Shown piece by piece: positions 1 through 8,587 of a stretch of DNA of 64,000 bases (its first letter is position 1; the number at the start of each line of letters is the position of its first letter). The position numbers and the translations under genes were made by a program. Where the stretch lies: assembly GCF_030372105.1 (NCBI RefSeq), contig NZ_JAUDBQ010000003.1, forward strand, positions 62,001 to 126,000, written 5' to 3'. The DNA is from Cellulomonas cellasea (GTDB taxonomy: Bacteria > Actinomycetota > Actinomycetes > Actinomycetales > Cellulomonadaceae). The notes beneath the pieces were generated by a model. The model saw only the letters and a list, made by a program, of their open reading frames with translations, had not been told where the DNA came from and did no database searches.

Positions 1-1216
1 GCCCGGTGAGGGCGGCCTCGATGGCGATCTGCGCGGTCTCGTGGTCGCGGATCTCGCCGAGCAGCACCACGTCGGGGTCGGAGCGCAGGATCGAGCGCAG
101 GGCCCCAGCGAACGTGAGCCCGGCCTTGGGGTTGACCTGCACCTGGTTGATCCCGGCGAGCCGGTACTCGACGGGGTCCTCGACGGTGATGACGTTGATC
201 TCGGGCTTGGACACCGCGTTGAGCGTCGCGTAGAGGGTCGTGGACTTCCCGGATCCGGTGGGGCCGGTGACGAGGATCATCCCGTAGGGCTTGGTGAACG
301 CCTCGTGGTAGGTGGCGTAGTTCTCGTCGAGGAAGGACAAGTCGCGCAGGTCGAGGCTCGCGGTGGAGTTGTCGAGGATGCGCATGACGATCTTCTCGCC
401 CCACACGGTGGGCAGTGTCGCCACGCGCAGGTCGATCTTGCGCCCGTTGTGGGTGACGGACATGCGCCCGTCTTGGGGCTTGCGCCGTTCGGCGATGTCG
501 ATGTCAGAGAGGATCTTGACGCGGCTGATCACCCCGCCCTGGATCTGCTTGGGCGAGCGCTGCATCTCGTGGAGCACGCCGTCGATGCGGTACCGCACGC
601 GCAGGTCGTGCTCGGTGGGCTCGATGTGGATGTCGGAGGCGCGGTCGGTGATGGCCTGCGTGACGAGCAGGTTGACGTAGCGCACGATGGGCGCGTCGTC
701 GTCGACCGAGTCGCCGATCCTGGACAGGTCGGCCTCGGCTGCGGACTGCCGCGACTCCTCTTCGAAGGCGGACGACAGGTCTTCCATCTCGCCGTCGGCG
801 CGGCAGAACCTGTCGATGGCGCGGACGAGGTTGTCGTAGGTCGCGACCACAGGCCGGACCTGCATCCCGGAGACGGTGCGCACGTCGTCGACGGCCACCA
901 CGTTGCCGGGGTCGGCGGTGGCGAGGATGAGGGTGCCGTTGTCGAGCCGCACCGGCAGCACTGTGTACCGCCGGCAGAGGCTCGCAGGCACGAGGGCGAG
1001 CGCCACACGGTCCACGGGGTACTCGTCGAGGTCGATGAAGTCCATCCCGACCTGCCGGGCGAGCGCCGAGACGAGCTGGCCTTCGGTCAAGACGCCGATC
1101 TCGACGAGGGTGCGCCCCATCGACTGGCCGCGGCTGTTCTGCTCATCGAGCGCAGCGATGAGCTGGGCCTCGGTGACCAGGCCCTCGTCCAGCAAGATCT
1201 CCCCGAGTTGCTTCAC
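1..1216 (-). CDS. Type IV pilus assembly / type II secretion ATPase (PilB/GspE family), 3' end outside window
   Basis: About 405 residues are visible and the C-terminus runs off the left edge. The N-terminal ~150 residues form a MshEN/GspE-II type domain. It is followed by the secretion-ATPase core, with a Walker A motif (GPTGSGKST) reached from plus position ~270, an aspartate box and a Walker B region (DPDVVLLGEIRD) near the edge. Family members are hexameric cytoplasmic ATPases that drive pilin polymerisation or pseudopilus assembly. The GTG start at 1216 is preceded by GAGAGGA at a normal distance. aroE lies about 100 nt upstream in the same direction. Whether this belongs to a pilus or a secretion system cannot be decided without the genes beyond the edge; there is no sign of a frameshift. 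Confidence 0.9.
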   Translation of the reverse strand, partial: MKQLGEILLDEGLVTEAQLIAALDEQNSRGQSMGRTLVEIGVLTEGQLVSALARQVGMDFIDLDEYPVDRVALALVPASLCRRYTVLPVRLDNGTLILATADPGNVVAVDDVRTVSGMQVRPVVATYDNLVRAIDRFCRADGEMEDLSSAFEEESRQSAAEADLSRIGDSVDDDAPIVRYVNLLVTQAITDRASDIHIEPTEHDLRVRYRIDGVLHEMQRSPKQIQGGVISRVKILSDIDIAERRKPQDGRMSVTHNGRKIDLRVATLPTVWGEKIVMRILDNSTASLDLRDLSFLDENYATYHEAFTKPYGMILVTGPTGSGKSTTLYATLNAVSKPEINVITVEDPVEYRLAGINQVQVNPKAGLTFAGALRSILRSDPDVVLLGEIRDHETAQIAIEAALTG

Positions 1217-1316
1217 CGATCGTCCTCTCGTCCGGGTCCGCGCCGGGTTCGCGCAGATGCCCGTGGAGTAGATCGGCAGGCCAGCCCTGTGGCGTGAGCG
1301 CCGGTGGGGTGATCTC

Positions 1317-2195
1317 TCAGACGAGTGCGGAGTTGAGGGCGGCGTCCATCTCGGCCAGGGGCGCCGGGTGGCCGGTCATGAGGCGGACCTGCTCCCCCGC
1401 CTGGTGCAGCAGCATCCGCTCCCCCGGCACGACGGTTCCCCGCTGGGCGGCCCAGGCGACCGACAGGGCGGTGGGCCGCGGGTCGTAGGCCACGTCGAGC
1501 AGCACGCCGTGCGGGTCGGCGCCCGAGGCGGCGATCTCGGCGGCGAGGCCGTCCGCGGCGCGCGGCGGCAGTGTGGAGACGACGAGGTCTGCCGCCGGCA
1601 CCTCGGCTGGCGCGGTGGCGAGCAGCGCGTACCTCGGCTCGACGCCCATGCGATGGGCTGAGCGCATCAGCGGGCCGATGCGCGCGAGCGAGCGCACGTA
1701 GACCACGGGCGTGGTGCAGCCGAGTTGGGCCAGCGCGGCCAACGTCGAGGCGGCTGTGGCGCCGGCGCCGAGCACGGCGGCGGTGCGGGACGCGCCTGGC
1801 GCGGCGGCGCCGAGTCCCTCCTGCAACGCCGCGACCAGGCCGTGCACGTCGGTGTTCGCGCCGGTGAGGATCGGCCGCCCGCCCCCGCTGGCCTGCACGA
1901 GCACGGTGTTGACGGCGCCGACCACCTCGGCGAGCGGCTCGACGTGGTCGAGCAGCGGCAGCACCGTCTGCTTGAGCGGCATCGTCAACGACAGCCCGGC
2001 CCACTCGGGGCCGAGCCCGGCCAGGAAGCCGGCGAGCTGCTCCTCGGTGACGTCCGCCGCGTCGTACCGCCACTCAGCGAGGCCGAGCGCCGCGTAGGCG
2101 GCGCGGTGCAGCACGGGTGACAGGGAGTGCGTGATCGGGTGCCCGAGCACGGCGGCTCGGCGCGCCGACGGCGGTGCGGAGGGTGTGGCCGTCAC
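1317..2195 (-). CDS. aroE: Shikimate dehydrogenase
   Basis: This 292-residue protein would reduce 3-dehydroshikimate to shikimate with NADPH in the cytoplasmic chorismate pathway. The substrate-binding segment HPITHSLSP is near the N-terminus, followed by LTMPLK with the catalytic lysine and GANTDVHG with the aspartate. A glycine-rich nucleotide-binding loop (AVLGAGATA) lies mid-protein. The start is taken as the GTG at 2195, which overlaps the mltG stop in a GTGA tetranucleotide; a longer reading frame exists but would intrude into mltG. The gene closes the alaS-ruvX-mltG-aroE order typical of actinobacteria. Family assignment is secure; the cofactor is inferred from the family. Confidence 0.95.
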   Translation of the reverse strand: MTATPSAPPSARRAAVLGHPITHSLSPVLHRAAYAALGLAEWRYDAADVTEEQLAGFLAGLGPEWAGLSLTMPLKQTVLPLLDHVEPLAEVVGAVNTVLVQASGGGRPILTGANTDVHGLVAALQEGLGAAAPGASRTAAVLGAGATAASTLAALAQLGCTTPVVYVRSLARIGPLMRSAHRMGVEPRYALLATAPAEVPAADLVVSTLPPRAADGLAAEIAASGADPHGVLLDVAYDPRPTALSVAWAAQRGTVVPGERMLLHQAGEQVRLMTGHPAPLAEMDAALNSALV

Positions 2196-3364
2196 TTGGA
2201 GTTCTCGGCCTCCCACTTCCGCAACTCCGCGACGTGCACCTTGTGCTCGTCGAAGGTCTCGGCGAACTTCGTCTCACCTGTCTCCAGGTTGACGGTGACC
2301 CAGAAGATCCACGGCCCGGCGGTGGGGTTGAGCACCGCCTGGATCGACTCCTCGCCAGGCGACGCGATCGGCCAGGGCGGCAGCCCGATGTTCCGGTACG
2401 AGTTGAACGGGGTGTCGATCTCCTTGTCGGCGTTCGACAGCGCCGTGCCGGACTTCCCGAGGCCGTAGGCGAGAACGGCGTCGATCTCCAGGCGCATGCC
2501 GCGGCCCAGCCGGTTCTCGATCGCCTGGGCGATCTTGGTGCGGTCCTCGTAGGACTTGCCCTCGCGCTCCACGAGCGACGCCTTGATGAGCACGGTCTCC
2601 CACTGGTCCTGCGGGATGCCGTTGGCGTTGAGCACCTCGACGGTCTTGCTCACCATCGCGCTCAGCATGGACACCGCCGTGGCGCCCGGATCGACGTTGT
2701 AGGTCGCCGGGAAGAGCCACCCCTCGATCTGGCCGTTCGCCTCGGCGGGCAGGCCGATGGCGCCGGGGTCGGCCGCGGCGGCCTGCAGGTCGGCGACGGG
2801 GATGGTGGTGATGCTGGCGATCTTCTCGTAGATCTGCGTGGCTGACAGGCCCTCGGTGACGGTGACCTTGAGCGAGACCCGGTTCGCGGAGTCCAGCAGG
2901 GCGTCCACGGCGTCGGAGGCGCGCATCTGCAGGCGCAGCTTGTACGCGCCGGGCTGGATCTGGGTGGCGAGGGGGTTGGCCGCATACGCCTTGGTGAACG
3001 CGGACGTGGTGGCCACCACACCGGCCTCCACGAGCTTCTCGCCGATGGCGCCGCCCGTGTCGCCGCTGGCCACGGTCACGGTGGCCTCGCCCTGGCCTGG
3101 GCCCTCGTAGTCGGAGACCTCGGCGTTCTCGGAGGAGCCGCCGAACAAGCCGCCGAAGAAGTCGCTGAAGATGCTGGTCACGACGTAGCCGGCGCCACCG
3201 ACCAGGCCGATGGCCATGATCAGCACGAGGATCGAGCGACGGCGGCGGTTGCGGCGCTGCCGGTTGCGGCGCGCCTTGCCGTCCTGCCGTGAACGGCTCC
3301 TGCGCGTCGGGGTGGGCTGCCCGGCTTCGTGCTGGGAAACCGTCCCGAGGAAGAGGTCACTCAC
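2192..3364 (-). CDS. mltG: Endolytic peptidoglycan transglycosylase MltG
   Basis: This 390-residue protein has a basic cytoplasmic N-terminus of about 40 residues, one transmembrane segment (roughly 43-65) and an extracellular YceG/MltG domain. The catalytic-site region ASLVEREGK, with its glutamate, is followed by the family block AQAIENRLGRGMRLEID. The enzyme cleaves nascent glycan strands and is thought to set glycan chain termination. The GTG start at 3364 has GGAGGG upstream and lies inside the end of ruvX (8-nt overlap), and the stop overlaps the aroE start. Length and domain order are usual for actinobacteria. Confidence 0.95.
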   Translation of the reverse strand: MSDLFLGTVSQHEAGQPTPTRRSRSRQDGKARRNRQRRNRRRRSILVLIMAIGLVGGAGYVVTSIFSDFFGGLFGGSSENAEVSDYEGPGQGEATVTVASGDTGGAIGEKLVEAGVVATTSAFTKAYAANPLATQIQPGAYKLRLQMRASDAVDALLDSANRVSLKVTVTEGLSATQIYEKIASITTIPVADLQAAAADPGAIGLPAEANGQIEGWLFPATYNVDPGATAVSMLSAMVSKTVEVLNANGIPQDQWETVLIKASLVEREGKSYEDRTKIAQAIENRLGRGMRLEIDAVLAYGLGKSGTALSNADKEIDTPFNSYRNIGLPPWPIASPGEESIQAVLNPTAGPWIFWVTVNLETGETKFAETFDEHKVHVAELRKWEAENSK

Positions 3365-3971
3365 TGGGTCGACCCTCCGGTCCGTCGTCGGCGTGGCGCC
3401 GCGCAGGCAGACTCTCTGCTTGCTGGTCCTGCTCGTCCCCGCAGCCCCCCTCGCGCCCGTCGGAGGCGCCTGCGTCCGGGGCGACCACCCGTTCGCCGGG
3501 CCGTCGGCCCGTGGCGCGTTCCGCGTCGAGCGCGGTCTGCAAGATCACCACAGCGGCCGCCTGGTCGACGACCTGCCGGTGGTGGCGAGTCGACCTGCCA
3601 GCCGCTCGCAGCGCCTGATGGGCGGACACCGTGCTCATCCGCTCATCGACGAGCCGCACCGGAACGGGTGCGATCGCCTGCGCCAACATGACAGCGTACG
3701 CGCGTGCGGCAGCCGATGCGGAGCCTTCGTCCCCCGACAGGTGTCGCGGGAGCCCGACATACACGACAGCGGCGTTGCGCTCCCCCACCTCGTCGACCAG
3801 GCGCGCGAGGTCCGTGGGCAGGGCCCCGGGCGCCGGGCGGCGAGTGTCGCGCGCGAGTGTCTCGACGGGTGTCGCGATCAGCCCGTCCGGGTCGCTGACG
3901 GCCACGCCGACGCGCACGCTGCCGACGTCGACCGCCAGGCGCGTGCCCCGGACGACGAGGTCCTCGCTCAC
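3357..3971 (-). CDS. ruvX: Holliday junction resolvase-like protein RuvX/YqgF
   Basis: The RNase H-fold YqgF domain occupies roughly residues 5-155: LAVDVGSVRVGVAVSD with the first acidic residue, then YVGLPRHLSGDEG, VDERMST and VDQAAAVVILQ. Family members act in Holliday-junction or pre-16S rRNA processing; which role applies here cannot be read from sequence. The start is the GTG at 3971, one nucleotide after the alaS stop, so the two are co-translated. The protein is 204 residues, longer than the usual 140-170, because of a low-complexity charged tail of about 50 residues. The tail ends by overlapping mltG by 8 nt. Confidence 0.88.
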   Translation of the reverse strand: MSEDLVVRGTRLAVDVGSVRVGVAVSDPDGLIATPVETLARDTRRPAPGALPTDLARLVDEVGERNAAVVYVGLPRHLSGDEGSASAAARAYAVMLAQAIAPVPVRLVDERMSTVSAHQALRAAGRSTRHHRQVVDQAAAVVILQTALDAERATGRRPGERVVAPDAGASDGREGGCGDEQDQQAESLPARRHADDGPEGRPSE

Positions 3972-3972
3972 G

Positions 3973-6675
3973 TCAGCCGGCCGCACGCGCCCCGGAGCGG
4001 ACCGCGTCCAGCGCCTCGGGCAGCCGGGCCGCGTCGGATCCACCGCCCTGCGCGAGGTCGTCCTTGCCGCCGCCCCCGCCGCCGAGCACGCTGGTGGCGC
4101 TCTTGACGAGCGCGCCCGCGCGGATGCCGCGCTCACGGGCTGGGGCGTTGGTGGCGATGACGACGGCCGGGCGGTCCTTGTTGACGCCGCCGACGGCCAC
4201 GACGGTGGGCGTGGAGTCGCCCAGCCGGGAGCGGACGTCCAGCACGAGGGTGCGCAGGTCGTCGGCGGAGCCGACCTCCCCCGCGTCGTGGGTGACGACC
4301 CGGACGCCGTCGACGTCCGTGGCGCCGGCGACGAGCGAGGCCGCGACGGCGAGCACCTGGGCCTGGCGCAGTGCCGCGAGCTCCTTCTCCGACTCCTTGA
4401 GGCGCGTCAACAGCGAGGACACGCGGTCGCCGAGCTCGTCGGGCCGCGAGCCGAGCAGGCCGCTGAGCTGGCCCACGAGGGCGTGCTCCTTGGCCTGGTA
4501 ACCGTAGGCGCCGGCGCCCACGAGGGCGTCGATGCGCCGCACGCCGGAGCCGATGGACGCCTCGCCGAGCAGCGTCACCAGGCCGAGCTGGCCGGAGCTG
4601 CGCACGTGCGTTCCCGCGCAGAGCTCGCGGGACCAGTCGCCGCCGATGGACACCACGCGCACCTGGTCGCCGTACTTCTCGCCGAACAGCGCCATCGCGC
4701 CGAGCGCGCGGGCCTCGGCGATCGGCATCACCTGGTCGGTGACCTCGAGGTTCTCGGCGAGCTGGGTGTTGACCCGCTCCTCCACCTCGGACAGGACCCC
4801 GGCGGGCACGGCCGCGCCGGAGCGGAAGTCGAAACGGATGCGGCTGGGCGCGTTCTCGGAGCCGGCCTGGGTGGCGGTGTCGCCCAGCGCCTCGCGGATC
4901 GCCTTGTGCACCATGTGCGTGGCGGTGTGCGCGCGGCTGATCGCCTTGCGGCGGTCGAGGTCGATCGTCGCCGTCCCAGCCTCTCCGACTGTCAGGATGC
5001 CGTCGACGAGCCGGCCGTGGTGCACGGACAGGCCCTTGACCGGCGCCTGCACGTCGTCCACCTCGACCCGGGCGCCGCCGTCGAGCGTGATCGTCCCGTG
5101 GTCGGCGAGCTGGCCGCCCGCCTCGGCGTAGAACGGGGTGCGGTCGAGCACGATCTCGACGTCCGCGGGCGCGACGGCGACCGGGCCGGGGACCCCGTCG
5201 ACGAGCAGCCCGACGACACGCGAGCGGGCCGTGGAGTCGGTGTACCCGAGGAACTGCACGGGCCCGCCCTGCCCGGAGCTCAGCGTGGAGTGCAGCTCCT
5301 GGTAGGCGGCGGTGTCGGCACGGCCCGCGCGCTTGGCGAGGGCGTCGGCGCGGGCGCGCTGGCGCTGCTCCTGCATGAGCGAGCGGAACGCGGTCTCGTC
5401 GACGGCGACGCCCTGCTCGGCGGCCATCTCGAGGGTCAGGTCGATCGGGAAGCCGTACGTGTCGTGCAGCTGGAACGCCTGCGCGCCGGACAGCACGGGG
5501 CGCGCGTCGGGGCTCGGCACGCTGCTCTTCACGGTCTGCACCGCGGTGTCGAGGATCGTGGTGCCGGCGACGAGGGTGCGCCGGAACGCGTCCTCCTCGG
5601 CGTAGGCGATCCGGCTGATCCGGTCGAAGTTCTCCGCGAGCTCGGGGTAGGACGCGCTCATCGCGTCCTTGCTCACGGGGAGCAGGGACGGCAGCGCGGG
5701 CTCGTCGACGCCCAGCAGCCGCATGGCGCGCACCGCGCGGCGCAGCAGGCGGCGCAGCACGTAGCCGCGGCCCTCGTTGGACGGGGTGACGCCGTCGCCC
5801 ATGAGCATGAGCCCGCTGCGCACGTGGTCGGCGACGACGCGCATGCGCACGTCGTCCTCGTGGTCGGCGCCGTAGCGGCGGCCGGAGAGCTCCTGCGCTG
5901 CCTGGATGACGGGGAAGACCTCGTCGATCTCGTACATGTTGTCGACGCCCTGCAGCAGGTAGGCGACCCGCTCGAGGCCCATGCCGGTGTCGATGTTCTT
6001 CTGCTTGAGCTCGCCGAGGATCGGGAAGTCCTCCTTGCCGCCCCCGTCGCCGCGCTCGTACTGCATGAACACGAGGTTCCAGATCTCGATGTACCGGTCC
6101 TCGTCGACGATCGGGCCGCCCTCGGCGCCGTAGGCGGGGCCGCGGTCGACGTAGATCTCGGAGCACGGGCCAGCGGGGCCACGCGCGCCCGTCGACCAGA
6201 AGTTGTCCTTCATGCCGCGACGCTGGATGCGCTCGTCGGGCATGCCGGCGATCCGCCTCCACAGCTCGGCGGCCTCGTCGTCGTCGTGGAAGACGGTGAC
6301 CCAGATCGACTCGGGGTCGAAGCCGTAGCCGCCCTGGTCCTGGGGGTTCGTGATGAGCTCCCAGGCGAAGGTGATGGCCTCCTCCTTGAAGTAGTCCCCG
6401 AAGGAGAAGTTCCCGTTCATCTGGAAGAACGTGCCGTGCCGCGTCGTCTTGCCGACCTCTTCGATGTCGAGGGTCCGCACGCACTTCTGCACGCTCGTCG
6501 CACGCGGCCACGGCGCGGTCTGCTCGCCGAGCATGTACGGGATGAACGGGACCATGCCGGCGATGACGAACAGCGTCGAGGGATCCGGGGAGATCAGCGA
6601 GGCGGACGGCACGACTGTGTGGCCGCGGGCCTCGAAATGGTCGAGCCAACGCTTGCGGATCTCGGCGGTGCGCAT
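3973..6675 (-). CDS. alaS: Alanyl-tRNA synthetase
   Basis: This 900-residue class II synthetase charges tRNA-Ala and edits Ser/Gly mischarging. The order is a catalytic core beginning [15 protein letters not shown], a central tRNA-recognition region, an editing domain with the zinc motifs HTATH and CAGTH, and a C-Ala domain ending in a glycine-rich run (GGGGGGKDD). The start chosen is the ATG at 6675 with GAGGAC upstream; a 54-nt longer frame adds a non-homologous basic leader ([12 protein letters not shown]). ruvX follows after one nucleotide. Length and motif set are normal for the family. Confidence 0.96.
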   Translation of the reverse strand: MRTAEIRKRWLDHFEARGHTVVPSASLISPDPSTLFVIAGMVPFIPYMLGEQTAPWPRATSVQKCVRTLDIEEVGKTTRHGTFFQMNGNFSFGDYFKEEAITFAWELITNPQDQGGYGFDPESIWVTVFHDDDEAAELWRRIAGMPDERIQRRGMKDNFWSTGARGPAGPCSEIYVDRGPAYGAEGGPIVDEDRYIEIWNLVFMQYERGDGGGKEDFPILGELKQKNIDTGMGLERVAYLLQGVDNMYEIDEVFPVIQAAQELSGRRYGADHEDDVRMRVVADHVRSGLMLMGDGVTPSNEGRGYVLRRLLRRAVRAMRLLGVDEPALPSLLPVSKDAMSASYPELAENFDRISRIAYAEEDAFRRTLVAGTTILDTAVQTVKSSVPSPDARPVLSGAQAFQLHDTYGFPIDLTLEMAAEQGVAVDETAFRSLMQEQRQRARADALAKRAGRADTAAYQELHSTLSSGQGGPVQFLGYTDSTARSRVVGLLVDGVPGPVAVAPADVEIVLDRTPFYAEAGGQLADHGTITLDGGARVEVDDVQAPVKGLSVHHGRLVDGILTVGEAGTATIDLDRRKAISRAHTATHMVHKAIREALGDTATQAGSENAPSRIRFDFRSGAAVPAGVLSEVEERVNTQLAENLEVTDQVMPIAEARALGAMALFGEKYGDQVRVVSIGGDWSRELCAGTHVRSSGQLGLVTLLGEASIGSGVRRIDALVGAGAYGYQAKEHALVGQLSGLLGSRPDELGDRVSSLLTRLKESEKELAALRQAQVLAVAASLVAGATDVDGVRVVTHDAGEVGSADDLRTLVLDVRSRLGDSTPTVVAVGGVNKDRPAVVIATNAPARERGIRAGALVKSATSVLGGGGGGKDDLAQGGGSDAARLPEALDAVRSGARAAG

Positions 6676-6772
6676 GATGTCCTCGGTGTTCGTGTGGGGC
6701 CGGCGGTGGGGCCGACGGTCGTTCTCCATGTGGTGCAGCGCTCGAAGCGGCCGCAGTGTTCCGCCCTGCTCG

Positions 6773-7141
6773 TCAGAAGAACGAGTAGGGCACGTTCGCG
6801 TCGTCCTCGGGGTCCTCGGTGGGCTGGTCGGCCCAGCCGCGGGCTGCGGCCCGCTGCCGCCGGGTCGGGGCTGGCGACGCGGCTCGATGCCTGGCGCGCT
6901 CCTCCCGCAGGGCTTCGACGTCCACGTCGCCGACCAGGTCGTGGCGCAGCTGCTCCTCGCGCTCGCGCATCGCGGCGAGGAACTCCGCCTTCGCGCCGCG
7001 GGCGACGGTGCTGGCCTGGGCGAGCGCGCCAGCGGCCTGGCGGGCGCCCGGCGGCGCGTAGCGGTCGGCGAGGTCGCCGGCCTTGCGGATCACCACGACG
7101 GTGAGGCCGACGCCGACCGCGACCCACAGGAGCCGCCTCAT
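6773..7141 (-). CDS. DUF6167-type small membrane-anchored protein
   Basis: This 122-residue protein begins [20 protein letters not shown], a single N-terminal transmembrane or signal-anchor helix. A charged, probably helical cytoplasmic part follows (residues 30-95), then an acidic tail ending NVPYSFF. The ATG overlaps the stop of the upstream DUF948 gene in ATGA, so the two are translationally coupled. The pair sits between rpsD and alaS as in many actinobacteria. The function is unknown. Assignment to DUF6167 rests on size, N-terminal anchor and gene position rather than a search. Confidence 0.75.
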   Translation of the reverse strand: MRRLLWVAVGVGLTVVVIRKAGDLADRYAPPGARQAAGALAQASTVARGAKAEFLAAMREREEQLRHDLVGDVDVEALREERARHRAASPAPTRRQRAAARGWADQPTEDPEDDANVPYSFF

Positions 7142-7506
7142 CGCCTGCCTCGCAGGTTCTCGGCCGCGCCGGCGAACATGCGCCGGGCGCCGTAGGAGAA
7201 CGCGGCGACCTTGATCATGGGCGAGCCGACGGTCGCGGCGAACAGGGAGGTCAGCGCGGACACGTTCTCGGAGACCTGCGCCGCCGAGGACGTGATGGTG
7301 TCGACCCGTTCGATCTGCGTGTTGGTGGAGGCCACCGCGGCGGCGGTCTCGTCGATGACGGGCAGCGTGTGGTCGGTGAGCTCCTTGACCGAGACCCGGG
7401 TCTCGTCGAAGAGCCTGCCGAGCTTGACCAGCGGCATGGCGAGCACGCCGACCAGCAGCACGAACGCGACGGCGGCGATCAGGCTCGCCACGTCTCCGAG
7501 CGACAT
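7138..7506 (-). CDS. DUF948-family membrane protein
   Basis: This 122-residue protein has an N-terminal transmembrane segment (residues ~5-27, MSLGDVASLIAAVAFVLLVG). A methyl-accepting-chemotaxis-like helical stretch follows, with repeated T/V/E heptads (ETAAAVASTNTQIERVDTI). This is characteristic of DUF948 proteins, whose function is not established. The ATG at 7506 has a strong GGGAGGAC ribosome site 6-8 nt upstream. It is coupled by ATGA overlap to the downstream DUF6167-type gene, suggesting that the two small membrane proteins act together. Confidence 0.8.
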   Translation of the reverse strand: MSLGDVASLIAAVAFVLLVGVLAMPLVKLGRLFDETRVSVKELTDHTLPVIDETAAAVASTNTQIERVDTITSSAAQVSENVSALTSLFAATVGSPMIKVAAFSYGARRMFAGAAENLRGRR

Positions 7507-7631
7507 GTGCTGTCCTCCCTGGGCCTGGGCCCGGTTCGTCTGCCACCCACGCGGGGGCACCGCCCTGCGGCGCGGTGGCGCGTCGGCGCCGGGCATGCGC
7601 CCGACCTTGCGAAACCCTACCCGGACAGCCG

Positions 7632-7671
7632 AACGCCCCGCGTGCGCCGAGGTCGGCGCGCGCGGGGCGTT
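7632..7671 (-). terminator. Hairpin terminator downstream of rpsD
   Basis: An 11-bp perfect outer stem (AACGCCCCGCG with CGCGGGGCGTT) encloses a second 7-bp stem (GCGCCGA with TCGGCGC). It lies 22 nt past the rpsD stop. No long U tract follows, as is common in high-GC actinobacteria. Confidence 0.75.
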
Positions 7672-7692
7672 GCGGGTGTCGAGCGGCTCGCG

Positions 7693-8319
7693 TCAGCGGG
7701 CGTAGTACTCGACGACGAGCTGGACCTCGCAGGTCACGGGGATCTCGGCGCGCTTGGGGGCGCGGACGAGGACGGCGCTCAGCTTCTCGAGCTGGACGTC
7801 GAGGTAGCCCGGGAGCGTGGGCAGCACGTCGCGGTGCGCGCCAGCGGCGGCGACCTGGAACGGCACGGTGGCCTGGCTCTTCGGCTTGATCTGGATCGTC
7901 TGGCCGGGCTTCACCCGGAACGAGGGACGGTCCACGATCTTGCCGTCGACGAGCACGTGGCGGTGCACGACCGTCTGGCGGGCCTGCAGGATGGTGCGGG
8001 CGAAGCCGGCGCGCAGGACGAGGGCGTCCAGGCGGGTCTCGAGGTTCTCGACGAGCGCCTCACCGGTCAGGCCCGGGGCCTTGCGGGCGTCCTCGTACGC
8101 ACGGGCGAGCTGCTTCTCACGCAGGGCGTACTGCGCGCGAAGACGCTGCTTCTCGCGCAGACGGACGGCGTAGTCCGACTCGGTGCGGCGACGGGCGCGG
8201 CCGTGCTCGCCCGGGGGGTAGGGACGCTTCTCGAAGTGCTTGACGGCCTTGGGCGTCAGCGCGAGGCCGAGGGCGCGGGAAAGGCGCACCTGGCGACGCG
8301 AGCGAGTCACACTGCTCAC
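7693..8319 (-). CDS. rpsD: 30S ribosomal protein S4
   Basis: This 208-residue S4 initiates assembly of the 16S rRNA 5' domain. The N-terminal region contains EKRPYPPGEHGRARRR, the central helical part LREKQRLRAQYALREKQ, and the S4 RNA-binding domain lies at roughly residues 95-155 (LETRLDALVLRAGFA). The protein lacks the zinc-binding cysteines of C+ S4 forms and is therefore a C-minus type. The start is the GTG at 8319 with GGAAG upstream. It is monocistronic, outside the ribosomal-protein operons, and has a long 5' leader and its own terminator. Confidence 0.97.
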   Translation of the reverse strand: MSSVTRSRRQVRLSRALGLALTPKAVKHFEKRPYPPGEHGRARRRTESDYAVRLREKQRLRAQYALREKQLARAYEDARKAPGLTGEALVENLETRLDALVLRAGFARTILQARQTVVHRHVLVDGKIVDRPSFRVKPGQTIQIKPKSQATVPFQVAAAGAHRDVLPTLPGYLDVQLEKLSAVLVRAPKRAEIPVTCEVQLVVEYYAR

Positions 8320-8492
8320 AGATGTACTTCCTGTCGTTGTAGACGTCACACCCGCGCACAGGAGTTGTGCCGCGGGGTGGGGCCGACCATGGACGCCAGG
8401 GATCCCCCGAATGATGCTGGGGGTGGTTCCTGGTGGTGGCGGCTGAGGCCCCAGGGTGGTCGCAGGGCGCATGAGCGCCTGACGACCTGCCC

Positions 8493-8523
8493 ACCTTACC
8501 GGGTGGGGCGCCGCGGAGCCCAA
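8493..8523 (-). promoter_or_regulatory. Possible rpsD promoter and start of a ~170-nt leader
   Basis: On the minus strand TTGGGC (8523-8518) and TAAGGT (8498-8493) are separated by 19 nt, a little long for a vegetative promoter. Transcription from here would leave a GC-rich, structured leader of about 170 nt before the rpsD GTG. The rest of the 268-nt gap from 8320 to 8587 shows no reading frame that I can support. Confidence 0.35.
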
Positions 8524-8587
8524 TCGGCGGCGCGGCCACGGCTCTGTGGCGCGACGTCCAGCGCGGCGCCCGTGGTCGCGTCGGTTG

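Noticed and set aside
3631-7104. A plus-strand open frame of over 1,000 codons across alaS
   Set aside because: It is the high-GC shadow of alaS and ruvX. Its product is Arg/Ala/Gly repetitive, with no recognisable domain, while the minus strand has a complete synthetase.
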